50,640 bases of DNA from Thermovenabulum sp049701175 (lineage in GTDB: Bacteria > Bacillota > Thermosediminibacteria > Thermosediminibacterales > Thermosediminibacteraceae). The translations under genes were made by a program, and so were the position numbers. The stretch spans positions 1-50,640 of the forward strand of contig NZ_JBNATW010000018.1 in the NCBI RefSeq assembly GCF_049701175.1, given 5' to 3'. A model generated the notes under the pieces. It was not told the origin of the DNA. It did no database searches and saw only the letters and a list, made by a program, of their open reading frames with translations. Of the stretch, positions 33,185 through 42,236 are shown one piece after another (position 1 is the first letter of the stretch; each line of letters begins with the position of its first letter).

Positions 33185-34021
33185 TTAATAGTAAAATACT
33201 GCCCCAATTACACCGGGACCCGTATGGGTTCCTATGACAGGCCCTAAGTTAGCTATTATTAATTCCTTTATATTAAATTCTTTTAAGAGCATCTCTTTAA
33301 ATTTTTCTGCTTCATCCACAGCATTTGAATTCATTACCGCTATAGTTAAAGGTCCTTGTATATTTTCTTGTTTTATCAATTCGATTAATCTAAGATATAC
33401 CCTTTCTTTTCCCCGAATCTTTTCAACGGGTGTAATAATTCCTTCTTTTAAAGTTAAAATTGGTTTTATATTTAAAAGAGTACCTATAAAAGCTGCTGCT
33501 CTTCCTATCCTTCCACCCTTTTGCAAATACTCTAAAGTGTCTACTGAAAAATAAATCTTTATTTTCCTTTTTAAGTTTTCTATTATGTCAATTATTTCGT
33601 CCCTTGACTTTCCATGAATTGAAGCCCTTGCTGCTTCTCTTGCTATAAAACCTACCATAATCGAAGCACCCTCGGTATCAATTACATCTACAGGTATATC
33701 GAGCATTTTTTTCGCAATTAGAGCAGAACTGTAAGTTCCACTCAATTTTCCGGATATATGAATAGAAATAATCCTGTCCGCATCTTTTTTCAAACTTTTG
33801 TAGCATTCTACAAAATCATAGGGTGAAGGTTGGGATGTGCGAGGGTGATGAGGTGAAGTCTTTAACATTTTATAAAAATCTTCGGCAGTAATATCTACCC
33901 CATCTTTATATTCTTTATCTCCAAAGTAAACCTTAAGAGGAACAACAGTTATGTTGTATTCCTTTAACATTTCAGTTGGTAGGTCGCATGTGCTGTCAGT
34001 AACTATCTTTATTCTTTCCAT
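33185..34021 (-). CDS. DegV family fatty-acid-binding protein (FakB-like)
   Basis: The 278-residue protein has the DegV/EDD fold: KIVTDSTCDLP at the start, HHPRTSQPSPYDF, HISGKLSGTYSSA, DTLEYLQKGGRIG and a C-terminal IGTHTGPGVIGAVFYY. These are the segments that hold the fatty-acid carboxylate in FakB proteins, which present exogenous fatty acids to FakA for phosphorylation. Its place between fabH and fabK, inside the FapR operon with plsX, strongly supports a lipid role. Confidence 0.88.
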   Translation of the reverse strand: MERIKIVTDSTCDLPTEMLKEYNITVVPLKVYFGDKEYKDGVDITAEDFYKMLKTSPHHPRTSQPSPYDFVECYKSLKKDADRIISIHISGKLSGTYSSALIAKKMLDIPVDVIDTEGASIMVGFIAREAARASIHGKSRDEIIDIIENLKRKIKIYFSVDTLEYLQKGGRIGRAAAFIGTLLNIKPILTLKEGIITPVEKIRGKERVYLRLIELIKQENIQGPLTIAVMNSNAVDEAEKFKEMLLKEFNIKELIIANLGPVIGTHTGPGVIGAVFYY

Positions 34022-34041
34022 AATATATCACTCCCTAATTT

Positions 34042-35028
34042 TTATACACCCCATTCGATCAACACTCCACCCCAGGTTAATCCTGCACCGAAACCCAGAA
34101 GCATAATTTTATCTCCTTTTTTTATTTTCCCTGTTCTAACAGCTTCATCCAACGCAACAGGAATTGACGCCGCTGACATATTCCCGTATTTATCAAGATT
34201 TACAATAACCTTGTCAAAAGGCACCCTTAACCTTTTAAAAGCAGAATCTATTATCCTTATATTCGCTTGATGGGGAACAAAGTAATCGATTTTTTCTATT
34301 TGGCATCCACTCTGATTACTCATTTTTATGACCATTTCTTCAATTATAGATACAGCAAATTTAAATACCTCTCTGCCATTCATCCTAATGAAATGCTTTT
34401 TTCCCTTCACGGTTTCAAAGCTCGCAGGCTCCCGTGAACCTCCTGCGGGAAGATACAAAAGGTCAGATTTCGTCCCATCTGCTCCTAAAATTTTCGAAAT
34501 AACTCCTCCTTCATTTACCCTTCCTACAACACAAGCACCTGCCCCATCACCAAAAAGGACGCATGTATTCCTGTCTTCCCAATCTACTATCCGGGATAGG
34601 GTTTCCGCACCAAAAACCAGCACATTTTTATACATGCCGCTTTTTACAAACTCATGAGCACAAATTAACGCGTATATAAAGCCGGTACAACCCGCTGAAA
34701 GGTCAAAACAAGCCGCGTTAAAAGCATTTAGCTTTTTTTGCACCAAACAGGCCGTGGAAGGAAAAAGCATATCCGGTGTTACGGTAGCTCCTATTATTAA
34801 GTCAATATCTTCTGGTTTTAAATTTGCCATTTTAAGGGCTTCTTTTGATGCCTCATAGGCCAAATCCGATGTGGATACATCTTTTTCAGCAATTCTTCTA
34901 TAACTAATTCCCGTCCTTTCTTTAATCCACTCATCGGATGTATCTACCATCAATTCTAAATCAATATTAGACAACACTTTTTCTGGCAAATAGGAACCTA
35001 TACCTAAAATACCTATTTTGTTCGTCAA
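34042..35028 (-). CDS. fabH: Beta-ketoacyl-ACP synthase III
   Basis: The 328-residue enzyme starts fatty acid synthesis by condensing an acyl-CoA with malonyl-ACP. The catalytic triad is visible: C114 in DLSAGCTGFIYAL, His in FVPHQANIRII, and Asn in NLDKYGNMSAASIP. It begins with TTG, overlapping the plsX stop by four bases (TTGA), and GGAGG lies seven bases upstream, so the two are coupled. Confidence 0.97.
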   Translation of the reverse strand: MTNKIGILGIGSYLPEKVLSNIDLELMVDTSDEWIKERTGISYRRIAEKDVSTSDLAYEASKEALKMANLKPEDIDLIIGATVTPDMLFPSTACLVQKKLNAFNAACFDLSAGCTGFIYALICAHEFVKSGMYKNVLVFGAETLSRIVDWEDRNTCVLFGDGAGACVVGRVNEGGVISKILGADGTKSDLLYLPAGGSREPASFETVKGKKHFIRMNGREVFKFAVSIIEEMVIKMSNQSGCQIEKIDYFVPHQANIRIIDSAFKRLRVPFDKVIVNLDKYGNMSAASIPVALDEAVRTGKIKKGDKIMLLGFGAGLTWGGVLIEWGV

Positions 35029-36023
35029 GCTTCTACCTCCTCTAATCCCTTGAGTGCTTCTTTCATTTTGGAGGTTATATCCCTTTTTGCAAAATTTAAA
35101 GCTGCTTTTATACCGTTAAAAATAGCTTTATTGTCTGAAGATCCATGGCATTTTACCAATACACCGTCAAGCCCCAATAAGATAGCTCCTCCGTATTCGC
35201 TGTAATCCAGCGAATCTTTGATTTTCTTTAAAGCAGGTTTTAGTAAAAGTCCTCCAATGGAATATGTAATACTCGCTTTTGACTCTGCTTTCATCTTATC
35301 AAAAAGAAATTTTCCAAACCCTTCTACAGTTTTTAAAAAAATATTTCCAGTAAATCCATCACAGACCACCACATCAAAATCACCTTTGAAAAAATCCCTT
35401 GCTTCTGCGTTTCCCTTAAAATTTACAGTTTTAAGCTCTTTTAAGAGGCTATAAGCAGACTTTACCACCATATTCCCTTTTTCTTCTTCTACACCAATAT
35501 TTAAAAGTCCAATTCTTGGGTTTTTTTCTCCCATTATTTCTTTATAAAATTCACTGCCTATTACTGCAAATTCGACCAAGTTTTTGGGCTTCACATCGCT
35601 GTTTGCCCCCACATCCAATAAAAGCGTGGGTCTTTTTTCTGTTGGGATTAGTACCGCTATTGCTGGCCTTTCAATGCCTGATATCCTCCCTAAGCTAAAT
35701 AGGCCGGCAGCCATTAAAGCCCCTGTGTTTCCTGCAGAAACAAAGGCATCTCCTTTTCTTTCTTTTAATAGTTTTAATCCCTTGACAATTGAAGAATCCT
35801 TCTTCGCTCGCACAGCTTTAACAGGAGATTCATCATTTGTTATTACCTCTTCTGCATTCACAATTTCAAAACTTCCTTTATAATCGGCTAACTCTCTTTT
35901 TATTTTCTCTTCTTTGCCTACCAAAATAATTTCACAATTTAATTCCGTTAAAGCTTTAATTGCACCTTTTACGACTTCCCGGGGTGCATAATCCCCCCCC
36001 ATAGCATCCACAATTATTTTCAT
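35025..36023 (-). CDS. plsX: Phosphate acyltransferase PlsX
   Basis: The 332-residue enzyme makes acyl-phosphate from acyl-ACP for glycerolipid synthesis. IIVDAMGGDYAPREVVKGA, FVSAGNTGALMAAGLFSLGR and VVCDGFTGNIFLKTVEG are signature blocks. The ATG overlaps the fapR stop (ATGA), with GAGGTG just upstream, the standard fapR-plsX coupling. Confidence 0.97.
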   Translation of the reverse strand: MKIIVDAMGGDYAPREVVKGAIKALTELNCEIILVGKEEKIKRELADYKGSFEIVNAEEVITNDESPVKAVRAKKDSSIVKGLKLLKERKGDAFVSAGNTGALMAAGLFSLGRISGIERPAIAVLIPTEKRPTLLLDVGANSDVKPKNLVEFAVIGSEFYKEIMGEKNPRIGLLNIGVEEEKGNMVVKSAYSLLKELKTVNFKGNAEARDFFKGDFDVVVCDGFTGNIFLKTVEGFGKFLFDKMKAESKASITYSIGGLLLKPALKKIKDSLDYSEYGGAILLGLDGVLVKCHGSSDNKAIFNGIKAALNFAKRDITSKMKEALKGLEEVEA

Positions 36024-36595
36024 TGGCTCACCTCGCTATCCAATGAAACTAAAATAAATTTCCCTCTAAAAACCTCTTTTTCCTTATGTAAGACCTTCAC
36101 AAATACAAAGTGTTTATTTCCCCTAACCCTTGTTACCTCAGCTTTTGCCACGAGTTTTTGTCCTGAAACTACAGGATATTTATATTTAATATTCGCTACA
36201 CCAGTTAAAGCCACATTTGCATCAATAACCGCTATTGCAAGGGAATTCGCTTGTGCAAAAATATATTCACCCTTTACAATTTTTGTTTTTTCAAAAGTCA
36301 TTTCATCGGTAGTTTCAAGGATGGAAATCCCTCTTTTACCAAGTTCAATATCGACCAATTCTCCTACTATTTCTTTTGCACTCAATGCCCTTACCTTTGA
36401 ATAGTTTTTTTGAGCCACCTGCTTTATTCTTTCCCTTAATTCCGGGATTTTTAACTCCATTCTGTCGAGTCGAATAGTTTGAATACTAACATCAAAAATA
36501 TCGGCTAACTCTTCATCGGTCAAAAAAGGGTCGCTTTCAAGCAATTTTTGAAGTTCCTGCTGCCTATCTCTTTTAGATAAATTTTTTTTACTCAA
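36020..36595 (-). CDS. fapR: Fatty acid and phospholipid biosynthesis regulator FapR
   Basis: The 191-residue repressor has an N-terminal helix-turn-helix (FLTDEELADIFDVSIQTIRLDRMELKIPELRERI) and a C-terminal hot-dog domain that binds malonyl-CoA (FAQANSLAIAVIDANVALTG). Malonyl-CoA release of FapR induces lipid genes. I start at TTG 36595, six bases after GAGGTG; a longer reading to 36622 lacks a site. It heads the fapR-plsX-fabH-degV-fabK-fabD-fabG-acpP cluster, and a palindrome overlapping its promoter suggests autoregulation. Confidence 0.95.
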   Translation of the reverse strand: MSKKNLSKRDRQQELQKLLESDPFLTDEELADIFDVSIQTIRLDRMELKIPELRERIKQVAQKNYSKVRALSAKEIVGELVDIELGKRGISILETTDEMTFEKTKIVKGEYIFAQANSLAIAVIDANVALTGVANIKYKYPVVSGQKLVAKAEVTRVRGNKHFVFVKVLHKEKEVFRGKFILVSLDSEVSQ

Positions 36596-36637
36596 ATACC
36601 TCACCTCTGAAATTAACAACAACAGTTAGCAGTAACT

Positions 36638-36659
36638 ACTAATATTTTATACTATTAGT
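36638..36659. promoter_or_regulatory. Candidate FapR operator
   Basis: ACTAATA (36638-36644) and TATTAGT (36653-36659) form an inverted repeat with an 8-base centre, overlapping the predicted -10 and spacer of the fapR promoter. FapR operators in Bacillus are TTAGTA-N5-TACTAA-like palindromes at the same place. The spacing differs from the Bacillus consensus, so this is tentative. Confidence 0.45.
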
Positions 36660-36672
36660 TAGTAAAAATCAA
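36644..36672 (-). promoter_or_regulatory. Predicted sigma-A promoter of the fapR cluster
   Basis: On the minus strand TTGATT (36667-36672) and TAAAAT (36644-36649) are 17 bases apart. The transcript would start near 36637, about 40 bases before fapR. Confidence 0.6.
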
Positions 36673-36684
36673 TATCAAAAATAA

Positions 36685-36717
36685 AAAAGGAGAGAACACA
36701 CACGTTTCTCTCCTTTT
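36685..36717 (-). terminator. Terminator after rpmF
   Basis: A 12-bp stem, AAAAGGAGAGAA (36685-36696) with TTCTCTCCTTTT (36706-36717), is followed on the minus strand by a T-rich tract. It ends the pta-ackA-yceD-rpmF transcript just before the fapR promoter. Confidence 0.87.
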
Positions 36718-36734
36718 ATTGGCAAATTTCTAAT

Positions 36735-36917
36735 TTATTCAGCCTCTACTTTTAAAACCTGACGATGGTTATAGTAACCACAGTTTGGACATACCCTGTG
36801 AGGCATTTTCATTTCATGGCACTGCGGGCACTCTACCAAATTGGGTGCAGTTAACTTCCAATTGGCTCTGCGTTTGCCGGTCCTTGCTTTTGAAAACCTT
36901 CGCTTTGGGTTTGCCAT
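36735..36917 (-). CDS. rpmF: 50S ribosomal protein L32
   Basis: The 60-residue L32 keeps the four-cysteine zinc ribbon (CPQCHEMKMPHRVCPNCGYY), the zinc-containing form. MANPKRRFSKARTGKRRANW is canonical. It follows yceD, its near-universal partner. Confidence 0.97.
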   Translation of the reverse strand: MANPKRRFSKARTGKRRANWKLTAPNLVECPQCHEMKMPHRVCPNCGYYNHRQVLKVEAE

Positions 36918-36936
36918 ATTTACACCTCCTATTCTC

Positions 36937-37464
36937 CTACCTGTTGTAGAATTTTTCCAGGGCGCTTAACCTTGGATCAATTGCGCCTCTTTTACAGCTA
37001 CAATCCCCTTCATTTAGATTCTTCCCGCATTTTTCGCAAATACCTTTACAGTCGGGGCTACATAAAATCTTTGTTGGATAGTTTAATATAATTTCGTTTT
37101 CAATCAAAAGGTCCAAATCAATATTTTCACCGATTATTGGAAAAATTTCATTTCCATTTTCATCTAAATAAGGTTCCTCAAGACTTGACTTAATATTTTC
37201 ACCAAAACGGAACGAAAAATTCAAATCAAGAAGGACCGGGGTTATTTCTAAACACCTGTAGCAGTTATCTTCTAAAGATGCCCTTATATTGCCTTCAACC
37301 AAGTATATCTTTTTGCCCAAATTTGTAGCTCTTCCCATAACTTTAATAGGTTCAGTAAATCTTAAAGTTTCTTTTTTATACTCAATTTTGTCTATTTTTT
37401 CTTCAAATTCAAATTCCAAAGATGCCCCAACTTTGTTTTTTATTTCCGAAATATTAATTTGCAA
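36937..37464 (-). CDS. yceD: YceD/DUF177 family protein
   Basis: This roughly 175-residue DUF177 protein is encoded beside rpmF in most bacteria and has been linked to 23S rRNA accumulation. It has a beta-rich N-terminal part, a CYRC pair near residue 75, and a C-terminal four-cysteine cluster (CSPDCKGICEKCG) that probably binds zinc, ending in DPRLSALEKFYN. The start is uncertain: TTG 37464 has AAGGTG six bases upstream, whereas ATG 37479 has no clear site. Confidence 0.9.
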   Translation of the reverse strand: MQINISEIKNKVGASLEFEFEEKIDKIEYKKETLRFTEPIKVMGRATNLGKKIYLVEGNIRASLEDNCYRCLEITPVLLDLNFSFRFGENIKSSLEEPYLDENGNEIFPIIGENIDLDLLIENEIILNYPTKILCSPDCKGICEKCGKNLNEGDCSCKRGAIDPRLSALEKFYNR

Positions 37465-37534
37465 GTGATTCACCTTCATTAAAAATATCTTCTTTATTAT
37501 AAGGTTATAAAAAGTTTATGTCAATAATTATTAA

Positions 37535-38728
37535 TCATTTAATAAGAGCCACTGTGTCCCTTGCAATCATTAACTCCTCATTGGTCGGTATGATTAAAAC
37601 CCTTACCTTCGCATCTTCAGTTGATATATCGGCTTCTTTCCCGCGGACATTGTTTTTGTTTTCATCTATCTTAATTCCGAAAAAGTCCATATTCTCACAA
37701 ATCATTTTGCGCACCAGAATGGAGTTTTCACCTATTCCTCCAGTAAATACAACCGCATCAAGGCCGTTCATTGCGGCAGCATAAGCTCCAATATATTTTT
37801 TAGCCTGATATGTGAAAACTTCTAAAGCAAGTTTTGCCCTCTTATTTCCTTCTGCAGCAGCTTGTTCTATGTCTCTAAAGTCGCTGCTTACTCCCGAGAT
37901 GCCTAATACACCGCATTTTTTGTTTAAATAATCATTTATTTTATCAAGGCCTACGCCTTCTTTCTCCATAATGAAAATTGGTATATATGGATCTAAGTTT
38001 CCGCATCTTGTTCCCATCGGTATTCCTTCAAGAGGAGTAAAGCCCATGCTGTTTTCTACAGATTTCCCATATTTTACTGCCGAAATGCTGGAACCATTGC
38101 CAAGATGCAAAGTAACAAGGCGAAGGCTTTCTATTGGTTTCCCTAAAAATTGTGCTGCTCTAAGTGAGACATATCTATGAGAAGTGCCGTGGAATCCATA
38201 CCTTCTTACACCATATTTTTGGTAAAGTTCATAAGGTATTCCGTAAATATAAGCATATTCAGGCATAGTTTGGTGAAAAGCAGTATCGAAAACACCTACC
38301 ATTGGCACATCAGGCAATAGTTCTTTTACAGCTTCTATTCCATAAATATTAGGCGGATTATGTAGCGGTGCAAGGCTTATGCATTCTTTTAATACTTCCA
38401 TCACTTTATCGTCAATTAAAACAGAGCCGGAAAATTTCTCTCCTCCATGAACAACCCTGTGTCCTACCGCCGAAATCTCCCTAATATCTTCAATTACACC
38501 GTAATCTTTATGCAATAATGCATCTAACATAACCTTTATTGCAACCTTATGATTGGGAATTTCAGCAGTGATTTCCACCTTATCCTTTCCAGCAGGCTGA
38601 TGCTTTAACATCGAACCTTCTAAACCTATTCTCTCAACAAGCCCCTTTGCCATTACCGATTCGTCTTCCATATTAAAGAGCTGATATTTTAATGAGGAAC
38701 TGCCGCAATTAATTACAAGTACTTTCAC
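37535..38728 (-). CDS. ackA: Acetate kinase
   Basis: The 397-residue enzyme interconverts acetyl phosphate and acetate with ATP, the energy-yielding last step of acetate formation. Motifs are MKVLVINCGSSSLKYQLFNM, YGFHGTSHRYVS, TLHLGNGSSISAVKYGKSV and VFTGGIGENS. I start at GTG 38728, seven bases after AAGGGTG, giving the canonical N-terminus; the preceding in-frame TTG is too close. It is downstream of pta. Confidence 0.97.
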   Translation of the reverse strand: MKVLVINCGSSSLKYQLFNMEDESVMAKGLVERIGLEGSMLKHQPAGKDKVEITAEIPNHKVAIKVMLDALLHKDYGVIEDIREISAVGHRVVHGGEKFSGSVLIDDKVMEVLKECISLAPLHNPPNIYGIEAVKELLPDVPMVGVFDTAFHQTMPEYAYIYGIPYELYQKYGVRRYGFHGTSHRYVSLRAAQFLGKPIESLRLVTLHLGNGSSISAVKYGKSVENSMGFTPLEGIPMGTRCGNLDPYIPIFIMEKEGVGLDKINDYLNKKCGVLGISGVSSDFRDIEQAAAEGNKRAKLALEVFTYQAKKYIGAYAAAMNGLDAVVFTGGIGENSILVRKMICENMDFFGIKIDENKNNVRGKEADISTEDAKVRVLIIPTNEELMIARDTVALIK

Positions 38729-38789
38729 CAATTAACACCCTTTCTTAATTATATATTTTTTAATTTATTTTAATTTGATTTTTAAAAAA

Positions 38790-39788
38790 TTATTTTACTA
38801 AGCTCTGAGCTTGTAAAGCAGTAATAGCTGCAACATTAACAATATCATCGCTGCTGCAGCCTCTTGAAAGATCATTTATAGGCATTGCAAGCCCTTGGCT
38901 GATTGGTCCAATAGCTTCTGCTTTTGCAAGGCGCTGGACTAATTTATATCCGATATTACCCGCATTTAAGTCAGGGAATATGAGTATATTGGCTCTTCCT
39001 GCTACCTCACTTCCTGGTGCTTTTGTTTTTGCAACCTTTGGAACAAGGGCTGCATCAGCTTGTAATTCGCCGTCTACTTTCAAATCAGGGGCTTTTTCTT
39101 TTAATATTTTTGTGGCTTCTACCACCTTGTCCACCATTTCGTGCTGCCCACTTCCTTTAGTAGAGAAGGACAGCATCGCTATTATAGGCTCCTCATCCAT
39201 TAAAGCCTTCCACGTCCTTGAAGATGCAATAGCAATTTCTGCAAGCTGTTTTGCATCAGGATTTGGATTAATCGCACAGTCAGCAAAAAGAATAATACCG
39301 TTTGAACCGTATTCACAATTGGGAACAACCATAATAAATGCACTGGATACTACGCTTACTCCTGGAGCCGTTTTTATAACCTGAAAAGCTGGTCTAAAAA
39401 TATCAGCTGTTGCAGTTATTGCACCTGCTACCATTCCATCAACATCACCATTTTTAACCATTAAGGTGCCGTACCAAATGGGGTCTTTTGCGAGTTCCAT
39501 TGCTTTTTCTTCTGTCATACCCTTCTCTTTTCTCAGTTCATATAAAAGGGCTGCATAGTCCTTGGTTTTTCCGGAAAGATTTGGGTCAATAATTTCAATT
39601 CCAGATAAGTCAAGATTCCCTGCTACTTCTTTAATCTTTTTCTCCTCACCTAAAAGTATTACCTTTGCTATTTTTTCATCGCGAATTTTTACAGCAGCAT
39701 TTATAACCCTTTCCTCTATTCCTTCTGCAAGAACTATTGTTTTATTAGTGGCCTTTGCCCTTTCCCTTATCTTTTGAATTAAATCCAT
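38790..39788 (-). CDS. pta: Phosphate acetyltransferase
   Basis: The 332-residue short-form Pta converts acetyl-CoA to acetyl phosphate. GMVAGAITATADIFRPAFQV, SGQHEMVDKVVEAT and LIFPDLNAGNIGYKLVQRLA are characteristic. With ackA it forms the acetate branch, and the pair continues into yceD-rpmF. AAGGGG lies nine bases before the ATG. Confidence 0.97.
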   Translation of the reverse strand: MDLIQKIRERAKATNKTIVLAEGIEERVINAAVKIRDEKIAKVILLGEEKKIKEVAGNLDLSGIEIIDPNLSGKTKDYAALLYELRKEKGMTEEKAMELAKDPIWYGTLMVKNGDVDGMVAGAITATADIFRPAFQVIKTAPGVSVVSSAFIMVVPNCEYGSNGIILFADCAINPNPDAKQLAEIAIASSRTWKALMDEEPIIAMLSFSTKGSGQHEMVDKVVEATKILKEKAPDLKVDGELQADAALVPKVAKTKAPGSEVAGRANILIFPDLNAGNIGYKLVQRLAKAEAIGPISQGLAMPINDLSRGCSSDDIVNVAAITALQAQSLVK

Positions 39789-39810
39789 ATGTAAATACCC
39801 CTTTCAGCTA

Positions 39811-39838
39811 ATATTATTAATCTAATATTATTAATCTA
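39811..39838. repeat. Tandem duplication of a 14-bp unit upstream of pta
   Basis: ATATTATTAATCTA occurs twice head to tail (39811-39824 and 39825-39838) in the pta leader. It could be a double binding site or a chance slip duplication; no regulator is evident. Confidence 0.7.
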
Positions 39839-39848
39839 ACTAATTAAT

Positions 39849-39876
39849 AATATATCAATTTAATGTCTAATTACAA
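39849..39876 (-). promoter_or_regulatory. Possible promoter of pta-ackA
   Basis: On the minus strand TTGTAA (39871-39876) and TATATT (39849-39854) are 16 bases apart. Several other weak matches exist in this A+T-rich gap, so the assignment is uncertain. Confidence 0.4.
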
Positions 39877-39968
39877 GTGCTTTAAATAACAGAGTTTAAA
39901 ATTCTATAAAAAATTTGATTTTCCTTCTAAGGAGCTTTAATATTTTAATTAAAGGAGGGAATATTTTC

Positions 39969-41216
39969 GTGAAAATTATTGGAATAATAGCTGAATACAA
40001 TCCTTTTCATAATGGGCATTACTATCATTTGAAAAAAATAAAGGAAGAATATAAACCTGACGCAGTGATTATAACAATGAGCGGTAATTTTGTCCAACGG
40101 GGAGAACCAGCAATATTTGATAAATGGTCAAGAACAGAAATGGCTTTAAAAGGTGGTGCAGATATAGTAATCGAACTACCTACAGTTTTTGCAACAAGTA
40201 CTGCAGAAGTTTTTGCCGAAGCTGCAGTTAACCTTTTGGGAGAAATTAAGATTGTTAATTATTTAAGTTTTGGTGTAGAAGAAAAAAGAGAAAAAGAATT
40301 AAAAAAAATTGCAGAAATATTGATACAAGAACCCGAAAGATTTAAAGAATTGTTAAAAATTAACTTGAAAAAAGGCTTATCCTTTCCCTCTGCAAGAGAG
40401 GCTGCTTTAATTGAATTTTTGAAAAAGGACATCCCAGAAGATGAACTTTCCACCCTTTTAAAAAAACCAAATTTTATATTAGGAATTGAATACTGCAAAG
40501 CCCTTTTAAAAAATAAATACCCCATTGAAATTCTTCCAGTTTTGCGCAAAGGCTCTGACTATCATGAAACAGAATTAAAACCTCTTCCAAGTGCTACAGC
40601 TGTAAGACGATTTTTAAAAGACAATGGCAGTGAGGAGGATGTAATAAATAGGAAAGAATTAAAAGATTCTCTGCCTTATTTTACTTTAGAAGTAATAAAA
40701 AGGGAATTAGAAATGAAAAAAGGTCCAGTCTTTTTTGAAGACTTTGAAGAAATAATTTTTGCTTTACTCTTAAAAATGTCTCATGATGATCTAACTTCAT
40801 TTTTTGATGTAAAAGAAGGCCTTGATAAAAGGATTGTAAAAGCCTTAAAAAAATCAAAAAATCTTCAAGAATTGATTGAAAACATTAAAACAAAAAGATT
40901 TCCGGAAACAAGGATTAGAAGAATACTTATTCAAATCCTCTTAGGTATAACAAAGAAAGATCTTAATAACCGTAAACCTCAATACATAAGAATACTGGGG
41001 TGTTCTAAAAAAGGTTTTGCCTATTTAAAAGAAATTGAAAAAAAAACCGATCTGCCGATAATAACAAAGGCAAAGGATTTTAGTAAAATAAAGGGAGAAT
41101 CAAGAAAAATAGTTGAAAAAGATATTTTAGCCTCAGATATATATTCATTGGTAAGGCCTTCTAAGGATCAAAGAATATTTGGTTTAGATTATTACAATAA
41201 AATAATAATCTCTTGA
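39969..41216 (+). CDS. tmcAL: tRNA(Met) cytidine acetate ligase (TmcAL/YlbM family)
   Basis: The 415-residue nucleotidyltransferase-fold enzyme uses acetate and ATP to make N4-acetylcytidine at the wobble position of elongator tRNA-Met. IIAEYNPFHNGHYYHL carries the HxGH-type site, with ITMSGNFVQRGEPAIFDKW and GGADIVIELPTVFATSTAEVF following. I start at GTG 39969, nine bases after AAAGGAGGG; the in-frame ATG at 39915 lies before that site. It is divergent from pta, an apt neighbour because both concern acetate. Confidence 0.93.
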   Translation: MKIIGIIAEYNPFHNGHYYHLKKIKEEYKPDAVIITMSGNFVQRGEPAIFDKWSRTEMALKGGADIVIELPTVFATSTAEVFAEAAVNLLGEIKIVNYLSFGVEEKREKELKKIAEILIQEPERFKELLKINLKKGLSFPSAREAALIEFLKKDIPEDELSTLLKKPNFILGIEYCKALLKNKYPIEILPVLRKGSDYHETELKPLPSATAVRRFLKDNGSEEDVINRKELKDSLPYFTLEVIKRELEMKKGPVFFEDFEEIIFALLLKMSHDDLTSFFDVKEGLDKRIVKALKKSKNLQELIENIKTKRFPETRIRRILIQILLGITKKDLNNRKPQYIRILGCSKKGFAYLKEIEKKTDLPIITKAKDFSKIKGESRKIVEKDILASDIYSLVRPSKDQRIFGLDYYNKIIIS

Positions 41217-41232
41217 ACAATGCTGTTTAAAT

Positions 41233-42234
41233 CTATAAGGATTTTAAGTAATTTAAAACATCATCTAAATTTCTAACAGGCACTATTTTTATGTTTAAAT
41301 TTTTAGCAGCTTTTTTAGCATCATCAGCATTTTTTAAAGGAACGAAAAATATTTCAGCTTTATCCCTGTAAGCTGCTAAAACCTTTTGTTTTACGCCGCC
41401 TATTTCACCAACAGATCCGTCAAGGCTGATGGTGCCCGTCCCTGCAATTTTTTTGCCCTTTGTTAAATCACCGGGTATAAGCTGATTTAAAATTTCCAAA
41501 GTAAACATAAGCCCAGCAGATGGGCCGCTTATTTCACCAGTATTGATTATAATTTTTTTAGGCAATACGGGTTTCCAATCCATAGTGGTTATCAAAAGCC
41601 CTACCATTGCCTTGCCTTTTTCTGTCTTACTTTCAATGGTGGGAATTGTAATAATTTTTTTCTCTCCTTGCCTATCAATTTCTAAGGTTACCAAATCGCC
41701 TACTTTTCTTTTTGATACCTTGCTTATCATCTCCTCAGCAATATTTACTTTTTCGCCATCGACCTTTTTCACTACATCGCCGGGAAAAATTTTACCCTTT
41801 GCCGGACTTTCTTCAAGTACTTCCACTACCTTTGCACCATTACCAAGGATTTGAGTATCAAACCCCGCCCTTTTTAATGCAACAACTTCTGCAATTTTCT
41901 GGCTTTCTTCCATCCATTGTCTCATATATTCAATGTATTTTTTCATGTCCCAACCCGGCGGTATAATATCTTCCTTTTTTTCTATATCAACAGCAGGGCT
42001 CACTAATGCATATAGGAAAAGGGGAATGTTTAAATCTCTGGTAGAAACTGTCGTTAAATAAAAGGAGCCCTTTTCCTCCTTGTCTCCTCCCTCTACATAA
42101 ACTATTTGTTTTAAATCGACAGTAATCCCGGGCGCAATAAGAGAATAATTTTTACTGAGGTAAAGATTAAAAGTTAAAAGTATTATTAATATTAAAATTA
42201 CGACTTTAAAATTTTTCCTAAGGACATTTTTCAT
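41233..42234 (-). CDS. PDZ-domain Lon-like serine protease (YlbL/SepM family)
   Basis: The 333-residue protein has one N-terminal membrane helix (about 8-26), a PDZ domain (about 127-205) and a Lon-type protease domain with the Ser-Lys dyad S239 (GEISGPSAGLMF) and K282 (GGVKQK). Relatives are SepM, which trims a streptococcal pheromone, and Bacillus YlbL. The active site would face outside. The start overlaps the patatin gene's end region, with GGAGG 10 bases upstream, suggesting coupling. Confidence 0.9.
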   Translation of the reverse strand: MKNVLRKNFKVVILILIILLTFNLYLSKNYSLIAPGITVDLKQIVYVEGGDKEEKGSFYLTTVSTRDLNIPLFLYALVSPAVDIEKKEDIIPPGWDMKKYIEYMRQWMEESQKIAEVVALKRAGFDTQILGNGAKVVEVLEESPAKGKIFPGDVVKKVDGEKVNIAEEMISKVSKRKVGDLVTLEIDRQGEKKIITIPTIESKTEKGKAMVGLLITTMDWKPVLPKKIIINTGEISGPSAGLMFTLEILNQLIPGDLTKGKKIAGTGTISLDGSVGEIGGVKQKVLAAYRDKAEIFFVPLKNADDAKKAAKNLNIKIVPVRNLDDVLNYLKSL

Positions 42235-42236
42235 AA

